Positions 1 through 10,029 of a stretch of 64,000 bases of DNA are shown here, in pieces. This DNA comes from Morella rubra (Eukaryota; Streptophyta; Magnoliopsida; Fagales; Myricaceae). The stretch spans positions 4,201,372-4,265,371 of the forward strand of contig CM025852.1 of assembly GCA_003952965.2 (NCBI GenBank). The letters run 5' to 3'. Each line of letters opens with the position of its first letter. Within the stretch, counting starts at the first letter, position 1. The position numbers were made by a program, and so were the translations under genes. The notes under the pieces are model-generated. The model made no database searches and was not told where the DNA came from. It saw only the letters and a program-made list of their open reading frames with translations.

Positions 1-39
1 TTTGGAAGTTACTTTCTCAAACATTAGAAACAAGAAAAA

Positions 40-132
40 CCGACCTTAGCTCAGTTGGTAGAGCGGAGGACTGTAGTTGGAATATTCCTGAAAGCTATCC
101 TTAGGTCGCTGGTTCGAATCCGGCAGGTCGGA
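40..132 (+). tRNA. tRNA-Tyr (GUA) with intron
   Basis: Complete nuclear tRNA-Tyr. The acceptor strands CCGACCT (40-46) and AGGTCGG (125-131) pair, followed by discriminator A at 132. The A box lies in TAGCTCAGTTGG and the B box in GGTTCGAATCC. The anticodon GTA is at 73-75. The anticodon arm GAGGA/TCCTT is interrupted after position 76 by a roughly 20-nt intron (77-96), at the canonical place just 3' of the anticodon; plant tRNA-Tyr genes are known to carry such introns. Confidence 0.95.
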
Positions 133-1430
133 ATTTTTCATCGGCAAACTTGTGGCCAGGATAAAGTTGAGATTTAGATTTTAAAGAGGCCAAATTACAA
201 TATTATAATTGTCGGGCGGTTAATGTAAAAAAAAATTTGAAAAAATAGGGATTAAATTAAAAAAAAATTCTCCACTTTTTGGTGGCTTTGGGAGGCAACA
301 GGCCCCAGCTTTGCCCTTGTTTGTGGCAAAGCAACAAATTAAATCCTACAAGAAAAAAAAAAAAAACGTCTTTCATCCACACATGAATTTTCACTTTATT
401 TTACACTTTACACACATTAAACTATCATATTTAATAGATTGCATTTATAAACTATCTATTCCTAACAGTGCACCATTGTCTATTTTTTTAATACAAAATG
501 TCAATTATACTCTTAAATAAGTCATATAGTAGCTTACATTTAAAGGTATAATCATCATTTTGTTATAAAAGTCAATTTTCATCTAATTTGATAGAAAAAA
601 ATAGACAAAGATGAGTGAGTTAGGATTGGTAGTTTCGAAGTATAATATCTAAAACTTTAGGATGCAAAATGCATGACTTATGATAATTCGTGAGTATAAA
701 ATTAATATTGATTTAAGTTTTTATTGACCTGAACATTTGTGCCTTTCTATATAGACTTACCAATGTTACCATAGGCCTAAACAAAGTTGTTTAGATGGAA
801 CAGACACCCAAAAGCCTGCAGCCGAATCAAGCTAAATATAAGAAAGAATTATATACAGAAAATAATTTTAGGTAAGCCAAAATGTAAAAAACAATACAAA
901 TTATTAACAAATTCTTCTCTAATTTGAGAAAAAAAAAAACCAATGATTTTGGGGGCTAGGAGGCCATGGTCCCTGTCCCCTCCTAGCCTCGTCCCTGGAA
1001 GCAAGGGCTAGATTTTTGCTATTTGACTTTTATTTAATTTGTATATGAAAAAGTATATTTATAGCACCTAATAACCAAAACAATTAAATATATAATCAAA
1101 ATATTTATATAAACTCCAACAATTATTTCATAAAACTCTAATAAAATTTCGAATAGTAGTAACCATTCTTCTAGAAGCTCAACTACCAATCACCAATCAG
1201 GAGTCATTGCAGATAATGAAACATATAGAACTATTCTAATATCTTGTAGCTAGAAAAGATTCATAATTTAATATTTGGTAATATTTAATTTTCATTTTCA
1301 ACGCTGATCGTTTTCATTTTCATCTTTTCTTCTTTGGAGGCCCAGAACCCGAATGGTCCATAGCAACAGGAATCCACAATCCAATCCTCAACCTGGTCAC
1401 CAGACACAGGCCCAGTCTACTCCCCATTCT
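133..1430. other. AT-rich intergenic spacer
   Basis: No gene is supported here. Short open frames around 311-520 lack codon structure or recognisable motifs. The stretch is A/T-rich with poly-A runs and reads as spacer between the tRNA and the promoter of the DCD gene. Confidence 0.6.
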
Positions 1431-1438
1431 TAACCTCC

Positions 1439-1461
1439 CACGTGTAGAAATCTCCCACGTG
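1439..1461 (+). promoter_or_regulatory. Paired G-boxes upstream of the DCD/NRP gene
   Basis: Two CACGTG cores at 1439-1444 and 1456-1461, both preceded by CC, lie about 0.7 kb upstream of the NRP start codon. Pairs of ACGT-core elements are known binding sites of bZIP and bHLH factors and can act as ABA or stress elements. NRP genes are described as stress responsive, so the pairing fits, but the regulatory role is inferred. Confidence 0.45.
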
Positions 1462-2135
1462 CACGACATCCAAGTCGGTCAGCTCAGTGCTCCAGTGGAC
1501 GGTGGACCATTACACAATTCGCAAGGTTCGAGAGAGTCAAGAGTCTTATCACGCGTTTTGCTTCGGTTTCCTTAAAGTCTTCGTCCCTAAGCAAAGTCCA
1601 GACAATCCAGCTAACATAAGGTTCCTGTCAAATGTGTGAACACAAAACCGGATAGAGTCGGGACGAACCTCCTGGACCTTCTAGAAAGCGCCCAAATATC
1701 AAAGGGTCCCAACTCGCCCACTCACGCTCAGTTGCTGCTCTCTCAACCTCTCTCCTCCACGACACCATTTAGCTATCCTTCAAAACGCGGTTCTGCCGTC
1801 ATCACTCTCGTATTCGCTCAACTAAAAATCAAAATCTTTTTTTTTTTTTTCCAAATCTGTAACTACTGAATTTTTATTAATTCCTCCAATTTTTTGTACC
1901 TTTCTCCTTTGACAAATTCACACGCTATCCTCGCTACACCCTCTTTCCTCGAAATTTCCCATTTCCTTAGTCCAATTCCTCGCTTTATTTAGCTCTTCCA
2001 TGCCTGCCCGTTTCATCTCTCACACAAAGAACTCTTCTTAGCTTCCTCTTTCTCTCTCTGTGTTTTTGTTACTCTGTTTTGCTGTACCTGTTTTCAGCTT
2101 TTGTTTGTAGGTTTTCAAAAGATTTTGAGTTTGAG

Positions 2136-4244
2136 ATGGAGAATAATCAGCAATCGTTTTGGCAGTTCAGCGACCAGCTTCGGGTACAGACCTCGAATTT
2201 GGCGAACCTTTCGGTCAACGATTCCATTTGGGGCACTAATTACGGGACGAAGAGGCCCGAGGAAAGGAGGAATTTTGACATAAGGGTTGGTGGAGAGGTT
2301 AATTCTCTGAGCAACGTGACTCCGAATGGCTCTGAATTCAATGGTTTCAATGGTGGGTGGAACAGTCTGAATGGAAAGAGTCCTGATTTCAATGGATTCG
2401 ATGATGTGTTGAGCAGCCTAAAGCTGAAGGGGTCTGATATCAATGGATTCAATGATGGGTGGAACAGCATGAAGGCGAAGGGGTCAGATTTCAATGCGGT
2501 GACTGACGGGTGGAGTGGCATGAAGGCAAAGGGGTCTGATTTTAACAGTGTAAATGATGGGTGGAACAGTCTGAAGCCAAATGGGTCTGATTTCAATGGG
2601 TTCAACGATGGGTGGAACAGTGTCAAGCCAAAGGTAACTGATTTTAATGGGTTCAATGCTGAGTGGAAGATGGGGGCCAGCAGCGCTGGAAATGGTCCAG
2701 TTTTTGGTGGATCTCAGAAGAGTGCTGGGGTTAATGGAGGGTTCAACAAGGGTATTTATTCTAAGCCTGGGAATCATGTTTATAATGTTAATGTGAAGGG
2801 GTACAAGAGTGGTGGTAAGGGTGAAGATGATCATGGAGGAAAAGCTGGAAAGAAGAATAATCTTGGTCACAAGAAGAATAATGGTGACAACAACAACGAT
2901 GGTAAGAGTGCTGCGGACAAGAGGTTCAAGACACTTCCACCATCTGAGTCTCTCCCTAGGAATGAAACTGTCGGTGGGTACATCTTTGTCTGCAACAATG
3001 ATACCATGCAAGAGAACCTCAAAAGACAGCTCTTTGGTATGTTCATCTTCTCTTTCTATCTCTCGTTTTGCTATTGAGATCTGTCTTTATGAATTTTCTT
3101 TCACAATTAATTGTTGTTTGCCCAGTTTTTCATCTCAACTTCCTGGGTATTCGTTCGAATTTGGTTATTGACCTGATTTTCGGTTTAAGATCCACGATAA
3201 TGAATGATCTAAAGCATCTAACCTCTGATCTTAGGAGAGAGTTACAGTGGAGATGTTTCATATTTCTGGATCATTTTCTGCATCTCAACTCCTCTTGTTC
3301 TCCACTCTTGATGGAAGCATATACTCTCAAATTAAGAATTTGGGAGAATCAGTGCGATTTTCTCCATACTAGGGGCTAAACATGCTATATATATATATAT
3401 ATTCTTTTAAATAGTTGTAGGAATGTATCCGTTTAGCCCCCTTCAAGTACAAATTCTTTTGATTATTTTATCTTTCATTGTTTGCTTCTAAGATTATACT
3501 CTGCACTATTTCTAGGTCTGCCTCCACGTTACCGAGATTCAGTTCGTGCCATAACTCCGGGCTTGCCACTTTTCCTTTACAACTACTCCACTCACCAACT
3601 CCATGGAATTTTTGAGGTTCGTATCTCCTTTTTATCTTCTCTCTTTTTTCAATCAGTTTATAGCATCAAATGGCTTTTGCCTCTTGGGACTTGGATTAAG
3701 AAATAGTTATTATTCTCCTTGCTCTTGTACTTTTGGCTAATATCAAGATGGGTTGTCCAGGCTGCAAGCTTTGGAGGAACAAACATTGATCCAACAGCTT
3801 GGGAGGACAAAAAGTGCGCCGGTGAATCGCGCTTCCCTGCTCAGGTATCACAGCGAACCGTGTTTTCATGCCAAGTTATATGTTATGGTTTTGTTGAAGC
3901 ATATGATATGCTTTATCTGGTACTCACTACTTACTGCTATGTCTATGACAGGTCCGAGTTTTTACAAGGAAGATCTGTGAGCCACTGGAGGAGGACTCCT
4001 TCAGGCCAATTCTTCACCACTACGATGGCCCTAAATTCCGCCTTGAACTTACCATCCCAGAGGTAATTTCCATAACTATAAGTTTAGACAGACGAACAAG
4101 ATCACAGTTGCTTAAAAGAAACATTAAAACAAAACAAAATTATCGCATTTAGCACTGGTTTTTCCTCGTCTAAAGTCGAATCTTCGTGATTGAATTCTGC
4201 AGGCACTCTCTCTCTTGGATATATTTGGCGAACAAGACGCTTGA
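2136..4244 (+). CDS. NRP: DCD-domain N-rich protein (NRP-type), 412 aa
   Basis: Five exons: 2136-3036, 3516-3616, 3761-3844, 3952-4062 and 4203-4244; all introns are GT-AG and the total is 1239 nt. The start MENNQQSFWQF was chosen because NRP proteins begin this way; an upstream in-frame ATG at 2079 would add an untypical leader. Residues about 1-276 are Asn/Gly/Lys-rich and low in complexity, with seven tandem 17-residue units at residues 64-182. Residues about 278-409 form the DCD (development and cell death) domain, with the diagnostic FGLP, LFLYNY, FEA and FPAQV motifs in order. NRP proteins are known mediators of ER- and osmotic-stress cell-death signalling; a role here is inferred from the family. 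Two G-boxes lie upstream. Identity is secure at family level; which paralogue is uncertain. Confidence 0.93.
2325..2681 (+). repeat. 51-bp coding minisatellite, 7 units
   Basis: Seven consecutive 51-bp units inside NRP exon 1 each encode 17 residues on the pattern xGSDFNGFNDGWNSxKx. The units are diverged but always in frame. The repetitive composition also opens a long antisense frame (2240-2656), which is a shadow. Confidence 0.85.
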
Positions 4245-7200
4245 GCGACAAGCTATAGAGACATGCATACTGGTATAGGTACAGATAGCGAAAAGAAAAA
4301 GAGCTGATGAAAAGGAAAAGCGGAATAGAGAAAAGTTGGTTGGCTATGTATTTGGAGTTTAAAAGGGAGTTCGAGAGACCAAATATAGATTGAGGATGCT
4401 TGAATACGATGCAAGCCTATGTATGATTTGTTAGCTGGTTTTGTACAGAGGCTATCAATGTTTGCTGGCCTTTTGTTGTTCTTGCAATATATTATAGTGT
4501 ATCAATAAGTACAAGTTACAAAGATGAACTTTCATTTATGGAATGTTACAATATAAACCGAGAAATTAAGCTCCTGATCCGAGTTCTTATGAAGCTTTTG
4601 GAAGGAAAATAATTTGTGTTCGCTGGTTGATCTTTTGATACTGTTTCTTCAAAATGAGAGAGCAATTTGTTGTTTGTTAATCCTTGACCTAGCTGTACTA
4701 GGTTATCGAGGGGATTATATATTAAATATGAATGTAATAGTTTTAAATTTGAGTTAAATATATTTTGCACTTTTTATGTTTGGAGATTTGTGCTTTAGAG
4801 TGAAATTAGAGGTAATTGTTTACGTGTGTTTCTCACGTGATTTCAGTCTTTATTAGATTGTCGTGTTACTCTGAATCTCCAATAATATTTGCCTACAAAT
4901 ACTTTTTTTTTTTTCTTTTCTAAATGCTTATAAATCACTTGAATATGTATATATCTTCTTTTCGAAAGCAGTGTTTGTTGTCTTGGAATCATCGTTCTTG
5001 AAGTCTTTACCAACAAATTTTTAATATTTATTTTATAATATTTTATCACTTGTAAATTCAACTTCCTAAATATTTCAACTTGAAATTTATAAGCAGTTGT
5101 GTCAAAATCATTAACAATCATTATAGTTTGGTAAAGTACTACTATCATATTGTTTTAAAATAAAAATACAAGAGAATTGTCTTACACGATTGCATATATG
5201 CATTGAGGTTGGGATTAGGGTTCAATAAATATTCTTCGTTTTATTAGCTGGCATTGAGATAGACTATGATCTCAACAATTTGCTATCATATCTTCAAGTT
5301 GACATATTAATGTATATTTTGATATGTAAGGGTCTGCTCTTAATGTATAGTTTCTTATTCTTTCATCGAGCCGACCTCTTTTTCTGTAGATAACAACAGC
5401 TAGCAAAGTGGCAAATCCACTTAACTCCATGTGTTCAAGTGTTTTGTTTACACTTGGCATGTCATTGGGTGCCCTTTCTTAACTCCAAAGGCAACTCAGT
5501 GGACAGACACATGGGCCCGACAAGGCTCTGATAATAAATGTGTTCTGGTGCGCACTTGGGAGTTGAGATTGCGACCGGAAGGAAGGAGGCCTAAAATGTG
5601 GACATACGTAGAGCAAAATAAAGGCTGGATTTTTTATTGTTTATTGTGGTTGATGGATGTTGATTTGAAAATTATAGACATTATGAGGGCGAATATTGAT
5701 TAATAATTTGTTGGCTAAATATTATGAAATTTGTAATTTAAATCGATAATTAATACTTGAGTGATAATTTAAGATTAAAAATGAAAATTATTCAAATAAA
5801 ATTTTAAACTAGTTTTTGATTTGTTATTATATAGTTCAAACTATAGAGTGTGGAGATTTTTTTTTTCAAGCGAGGTATATATACATGTTATGTTATTATG
5901 TGGCTTTTTAATCAATTAATGGGTTTGTGGGTGGGATAATATATGCTGCAAAATTGGTGCATTGATTATAATGTTGATGCTTAAGCAACTGATAGGCTTT
6001 TCTGTCAGATAACATAAGAGTGCATAATTGGCGGGACTGAAGCCCCCTTGATTTACATCTTTTCTATCAATATATAATATAATAATGTGGCTTCGCCAAA
6101 GAAAAGAGGTTGCGTAATTGGTGCATTGATTATTGACTTCTGTGTTTTAAGCCCGTGAGATTTTTGGTTGAACAACATTTGAGTTGTTCAACCAAAAATA
6201 AAAATTTTAAATTGGCAAAGTGGTTCAATAGGACCCGTTCATCATGTTGTCCACAAGTTATCGTATATTTAGACGTCAGAGTTCTTTTTTTTTTGTATAA
6301 AAAAACAAAAAATAAGATACTATGCTCAGAAAAATAAAGATATAGTCATTATTAAGGGGGGAAACTATTATAGAGGAAAAAAAAAAAAAGAGCCAACAGT
6401 CCTCAATAATTTCTTACTATTTTGATGGGTGGGAAATTTGAGATCTTTATCTGCGGTTCCGTGTGACAGTTTCTTACCAAAACTCTGTACCCAAACAGAA
6501 AGTAAGCTAAAAGTCTCTAGCCCTTTGGTAAAGTTGGGCAGTCTGGCAATGCAGGTAAGAAAGGGTCCAAAAACAGGTAAAGGATGGGGTCCCTGGTTTT
6601 GTTCGGTCAGAACACGAGACCAAAGTTTTAAGTCATATCCTCAGATAACCCCCTCCCCAGATCGCCCAGTTCAACCATAGCCTCTCTCTCTCTCTCAATA
6701 GTTCCTTTTATTCCGAAAACTGGGGGATCCGTCTATTTCAACGTGTATCTTCATGCTTTGGAAGTCCATAATATTTTATAATTTTCCTGCATATTTTATA
6801 ATGCTGGACTTGATCAATTCTTACTGAGAAAGAAATCACTATCGAGATTATAATATAATTATTTTGATTATAAAGTATTTAAATGTTTTGACTATGCTCC
6901 CTGTGATTCTCGGCTATTCTAGTAAACTTTTAATCTCAATTAAAAAAAGTAGTCTCATGATAATTATTGGGTCTCATTTATGGGAGTCAACTATGTGGTT
7001 CTATACTTAATTGTTGTGGACCATAGTTTGTGACCATGAACGTTTCAATCGTCACGTTTATTCCCGCTGTGATCCTCTCTAAACATTCTTTTCTCAAATA
7101 ATAACGATATGAGCCCACGTTTTATTGAAATATATAGCTTTTTTCGAGTTATGCTTGCTTGCATTCATTGTATGTACCAATGATTCCTTGATTGTCAAAA

Positions 7201-8015
7201 AAAAAAAATACATATCCAAAACAAAATAGATCTCAAGCCACATTACTTATTTTTCCTTGATTTAACATAAAATATAATATGTCAAATTTGGTAGTTAGAT
7301 ATGCAAATTGTAAAATGATATTTGTAGTTAAAGGTAGAGTGTATTTTCGTTCTAAATATCTGTTATCTGCGACATGACATCAACATAATAATTTCTGGAC
7401 TTAGAATTGCTAGCACACTTGATCAAACCCGTGATACTTTTTGAAGGGGATCGGGGTCTACGGTGCACTCATGTTTAGGTACAATGGATCTGTCAATTTT
7501 TGACAAACTCAGCTGCCGTCCTACCCTCTTTTGGCACCCCTTGAAGCACGTAACTTAGATTTGGATCCTCTGCAATTTCGTACTGGAATTATATAGTAAA
7601 ATTTAAAGAGACATACACATAATATATAGACTATACACCATTTAATACTACCTATATCTGTTTATATAAAATTTCAGGCATGAGTCCTATAAAGAGATTC
7701 ATCTGTTATGTCTATTTCTCTCTAAATTTTATCATACAATTCGAGTAATAAATTGTAAAGGATCTTGATTCCGTTTTCTTTACAGTTTCTCTCCATTTCT
7801 AATATTGAAGGCTATTTAGGGCCTTCAAAGTTCAAACCCTATTTGATTGTAAGCTCTAGGCCCACTTTTCCTATTATAATAGACTTTCCTCTTGTTCGGT
7901 TGTTTTTTTTTTCAGAGGCTTTCGTTTTTGTTTTTTGTTTTTTTTGTAATTTATTTGTATAGGCTCTTCAAGCTGAAAGTATATTATATGTTTTTGCTCT
8001 TTTGATTCTTGTGTT
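4245..8015. other. NRP 3' flank and long AT-rich spacer
   Basis: The NRP 3' UTR probably runs to about 4510 (AATAAG-type signal near 4504). Beyond it I see no gene. The rest is AT-rich, with a degenerate duplication (similar blocks near 5949 and 6112), a perfect 17-bp hairpin at 6160-6199, a (CT)n tract near 6682 and poly-A/T runs. The 90-aa open frame at 5431-5703 has no recognisable motif. Confidence 0.55.
6160..6199. repeat. Perfect 17-bp inverted repeat (hairpin)
   Basis: The left arm 6160-6176 (ATTTTTGGTTGAACAAC) is the exact reverse complement of 6183-6199, with a 6-nt loop. The stem does not extend further, which argues against a miRNA precursor; it could be the remnant of a small foldback element. 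Confidence 0.7.
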
Positions 8016-8019
8016 TTTG

Positions 8020-8216
8020 GTTTTGTTAATCGAGGTGCGAATGAGAAAGCGCACCACCTTGCTCGATGGGTTGCCTCTAGAATTATGTCTAGAGGCTACC
8101 CTGAAGTTCATGAGCACTTTCCTTTCTTGACTTGGATTTATGTTGGGACTGATCCCGCATAGTTCTTGTTTTGTTGTTTTTCAATAAAGGTAGAGGTAGT
8201 CTTTGATTAAAAAAAA
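8020..8216 (+). mobile_element. LINE 3'-end relic with RNase H-like tail
   Basis: A short frame reads FVNRGANEKAHHLARW and ends in a TAG codon just after TDPA (8158-8160). The N-x3-AH-LA pattern is the C-terminal signature of the RVT_3-type RNase H domain of plant non-LTR elements. About 35 bp downstream there is an AATAAA-like signal (CAATAAAGG) and then an A-run near 8210, which fits a 5'-truncated LINE insertion. The upstream limit is unclear. A scrap of a host RNase H-like gene is the alternative. Confidence 0.45.
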
Positions 8217-8544
8217 GTATATCATATGTACTATTCCTTATGACTATAATTTTGCAGTATTATTAACGTGATAATAAGGGCTTTTCATGCATCGGAATTT
8301 TCTATCTGCATCCAACCTCGAAAACATAGAGAACATTCTACCTCAAAATAAACAGAGCCCCGAAGGAACATATGCATTAGACGATTTATGAGTTAAAAAA
8401 TCTAAGAACCGGAGGTCCGGTACACACTTTCTGAGGTTGTCATTCATAACCACCTTCTGTCTCATCATAAATGTACAAGAACAGGTAGTCAAACACAGGA
8501 GAGACTTAAACAGAGCTTGGAGGGAACATATGGCATTAGACGAT
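8217..8544. other. 3' flank of the DUF4228 gene
   Basis: No separate gene. It contains the 3' UTR of the minus-strand gene and a duplicated block: 8349-8388 repeats 8507-8547, the copy that contains the stop codon. Confidence 0.6.
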
Positions 8545-9165
8545 TTAGTTTCCATTATCAAGAGGAACCTTAAAAAAACTTGACAGGGTTGGCTTCCAAC
8601 CCATGCCCCAACCACCCTTTGTTCTCTTCGGTGTTGAGCTAGCTGAGCTTGCAGCCATCCTCATTCTCTCAATCAAAGCCTCAGTGTTCACTTGCTCCGA
8701 CAAGATTTCCTCCAGTTGTTTTGTGTCGATCACCAGCTTCACTCTCCACACCCCATCTCCACCCGATGGCAGGACTTCAAGACCCGAACCACTCGCCAAA
8801 TTCTCAACAACATCCGTTGCTGCAGCCACCGATTTCTTGGCTGGCTCGCTTATGCTCAGCCACTCCGCCTCCAATTCATCAATGACTCTTGCGTTCTGCA
8901 CCTGTTCAGTCACCTCGCTCTTGCAAAGCTCTTGCTCCTCAGCTGCTGGAAGTAGATAGTACAAGCGGCCACCGATTAGGCTCTCGAGGTCCAGCACTTG
9001 CGATGACGCGTGACCCTGCCGGAAAATGCCATAACCCGGGTGATCGTTGAGGATATCCCGAGCAGTAACAGGGCCTCTGAATTGTAACACAGCCCCGGAA
9101 TCGGTCAGAACCCTGATAGAGTTGTAGCAGTCCCCAGCAACCCCTTTGAGAGAGCAATTCCCCAT
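8545..9165 (-). CDS. DUF4228 (PADRE) protein, 206 aa
   Basis: Single-exon gene starting MGNCSLKG at 9165; a longer frame to 9216 exists, but MGN is the family start. Gly2 within MGNCSLKG is a plausible N-myristoylation site, so membrane association is likely. The order of features is typical of the family: MGNCSLKG, a hydrophobic strand with VLQFRGPVTARDIL, GYGIFRQG, the L-x-GRLYYLLP block, an acidic middle and a basic C-terminal part with ERMRMAA and GWGMGWKPTL. PADRE proteins are plant-specific and often induced by pathogens and abiotic stress; their biochemical role is unknown. It lies isolated between repeat-rich spacers. The last codons sit inside a short duplicated block. Confidence 0.85.
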   Translation of the reverse strand: MGNCSLKGVAGDCYNSIRVLTDSGAVLQFRGPVTARDILNDHPGYGIFRQGHASSQVLDLESLIGGRLYYLLPAAEEQELCKSEVTEQVQNARVIDELEAEWLSISEPAKKSVAAATDVVENLASGSGLEVLPSGGDGVWRVKLVIDTKQLEEILSEQVNTEALIERMRMAASSASSTPKRTKGGWGMGWKPTLSSFFKVPLDNGN

Positions 9166-10029
9166 TGCCAAAAACTTCCACACTTGTTTCACAAACCACC
9201 CGCTTGTCATATACATTTAACTTGTCGAATCTTACCAAAAATCAGGGGGACAGACAATGGGGAGTTGACAGTAAGAGACAGATTAGGCCTGACATTTTTT
9301 TCAAAAACTTTGAGTCGGAGCCATGTGAAATTGAACCGTTGGGACTATTGTTTAAGCCAAGTTGAAATGATCCATGGTAAAGGAACAGAATAAGAGGTGA
9401 ACTGACAGATTAAATAATTGGGAGGAAACGACATGTGAGAAGCAGACACATATTCGAATTTCATGGCTAGTGGTTGGCCAACTTGTCTCTGGTCGACTAT
9501 TTTCTAACTCAATAGGTTTTATATGAGCTTTGAAAGATCATCTATATCCCATAGGTGCAATGCTTCAACATCAAGAATAAACTTTACCCGAGTTAAGATG
9601 CAGAGAATTTATATAATGCCAACTAAGTCATATATAAGCAGGCAAAGTGAGCGGAAATCGGGGTGCACACTTCCCACTTGAGTTAAAAGGATCTGTTATC
9701 TCTTTCATTTGGCATTCACGTGGCCAAACAACATGAGTTCTTTTCGCTTTATGTCGAATGCTGTCTTTTTTCCTTTCTTTCCCTAAATCACATGCTGTCT
9801 AGTGAGCACTATGAAGTGTGAACAATTATTCCATAATGCATCTACATAACCTTTTAGTCACATATATTCATAAGAAGGTTTTTGAGAGTACAACACTGTA
9901 ATCTATTCGGCTTAGCAGAAGGGAAGGAGCTAAGATTTACATCCGGATCTTTTAAACTATGAACTTTGAGTTGGATTTGGATCTTCTCTAATTTGTTGAC
10001 CGAATTATATCATAGACAAAGTGAAGAGG
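9166..10029. other. Upstream region of the DUF4228 gene
   Basis: No gene supported. Promoter-side spacer of the minus-strand DUF4228 gene, AT-rich. It ends at the target duplication of the LTR element. Confidence 0.5.

Noticed and set aside
1636-1869. 77-aa frame upstream of NRP
   Set aside because: Located in the promoter/5' UTR, no motif, ends in a poly-T-derived Phe run.
2240-2656. 138-aa and 175-aa antisense open frames across NRP exon 1
   Set aside because: They are opened by the 51-bp repeat on the sense strand and mirror its periodicity; no independent signals.
5431-5703. 90-aa open frame in the spacer
   Set aside because: No recognisable domain, no splice or promoter context; chance frame.
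6177-6182. miRNA precursor interpretation of the hairpin
   Set aside because: Stem only 17 bp and loop 6 nt, too short for a plant miRNA precursor.
8603-8959. Three plus-strand frames opposite the DUF4228 gene
   Set aside because: Shadows of the minus-strand coding sequence.
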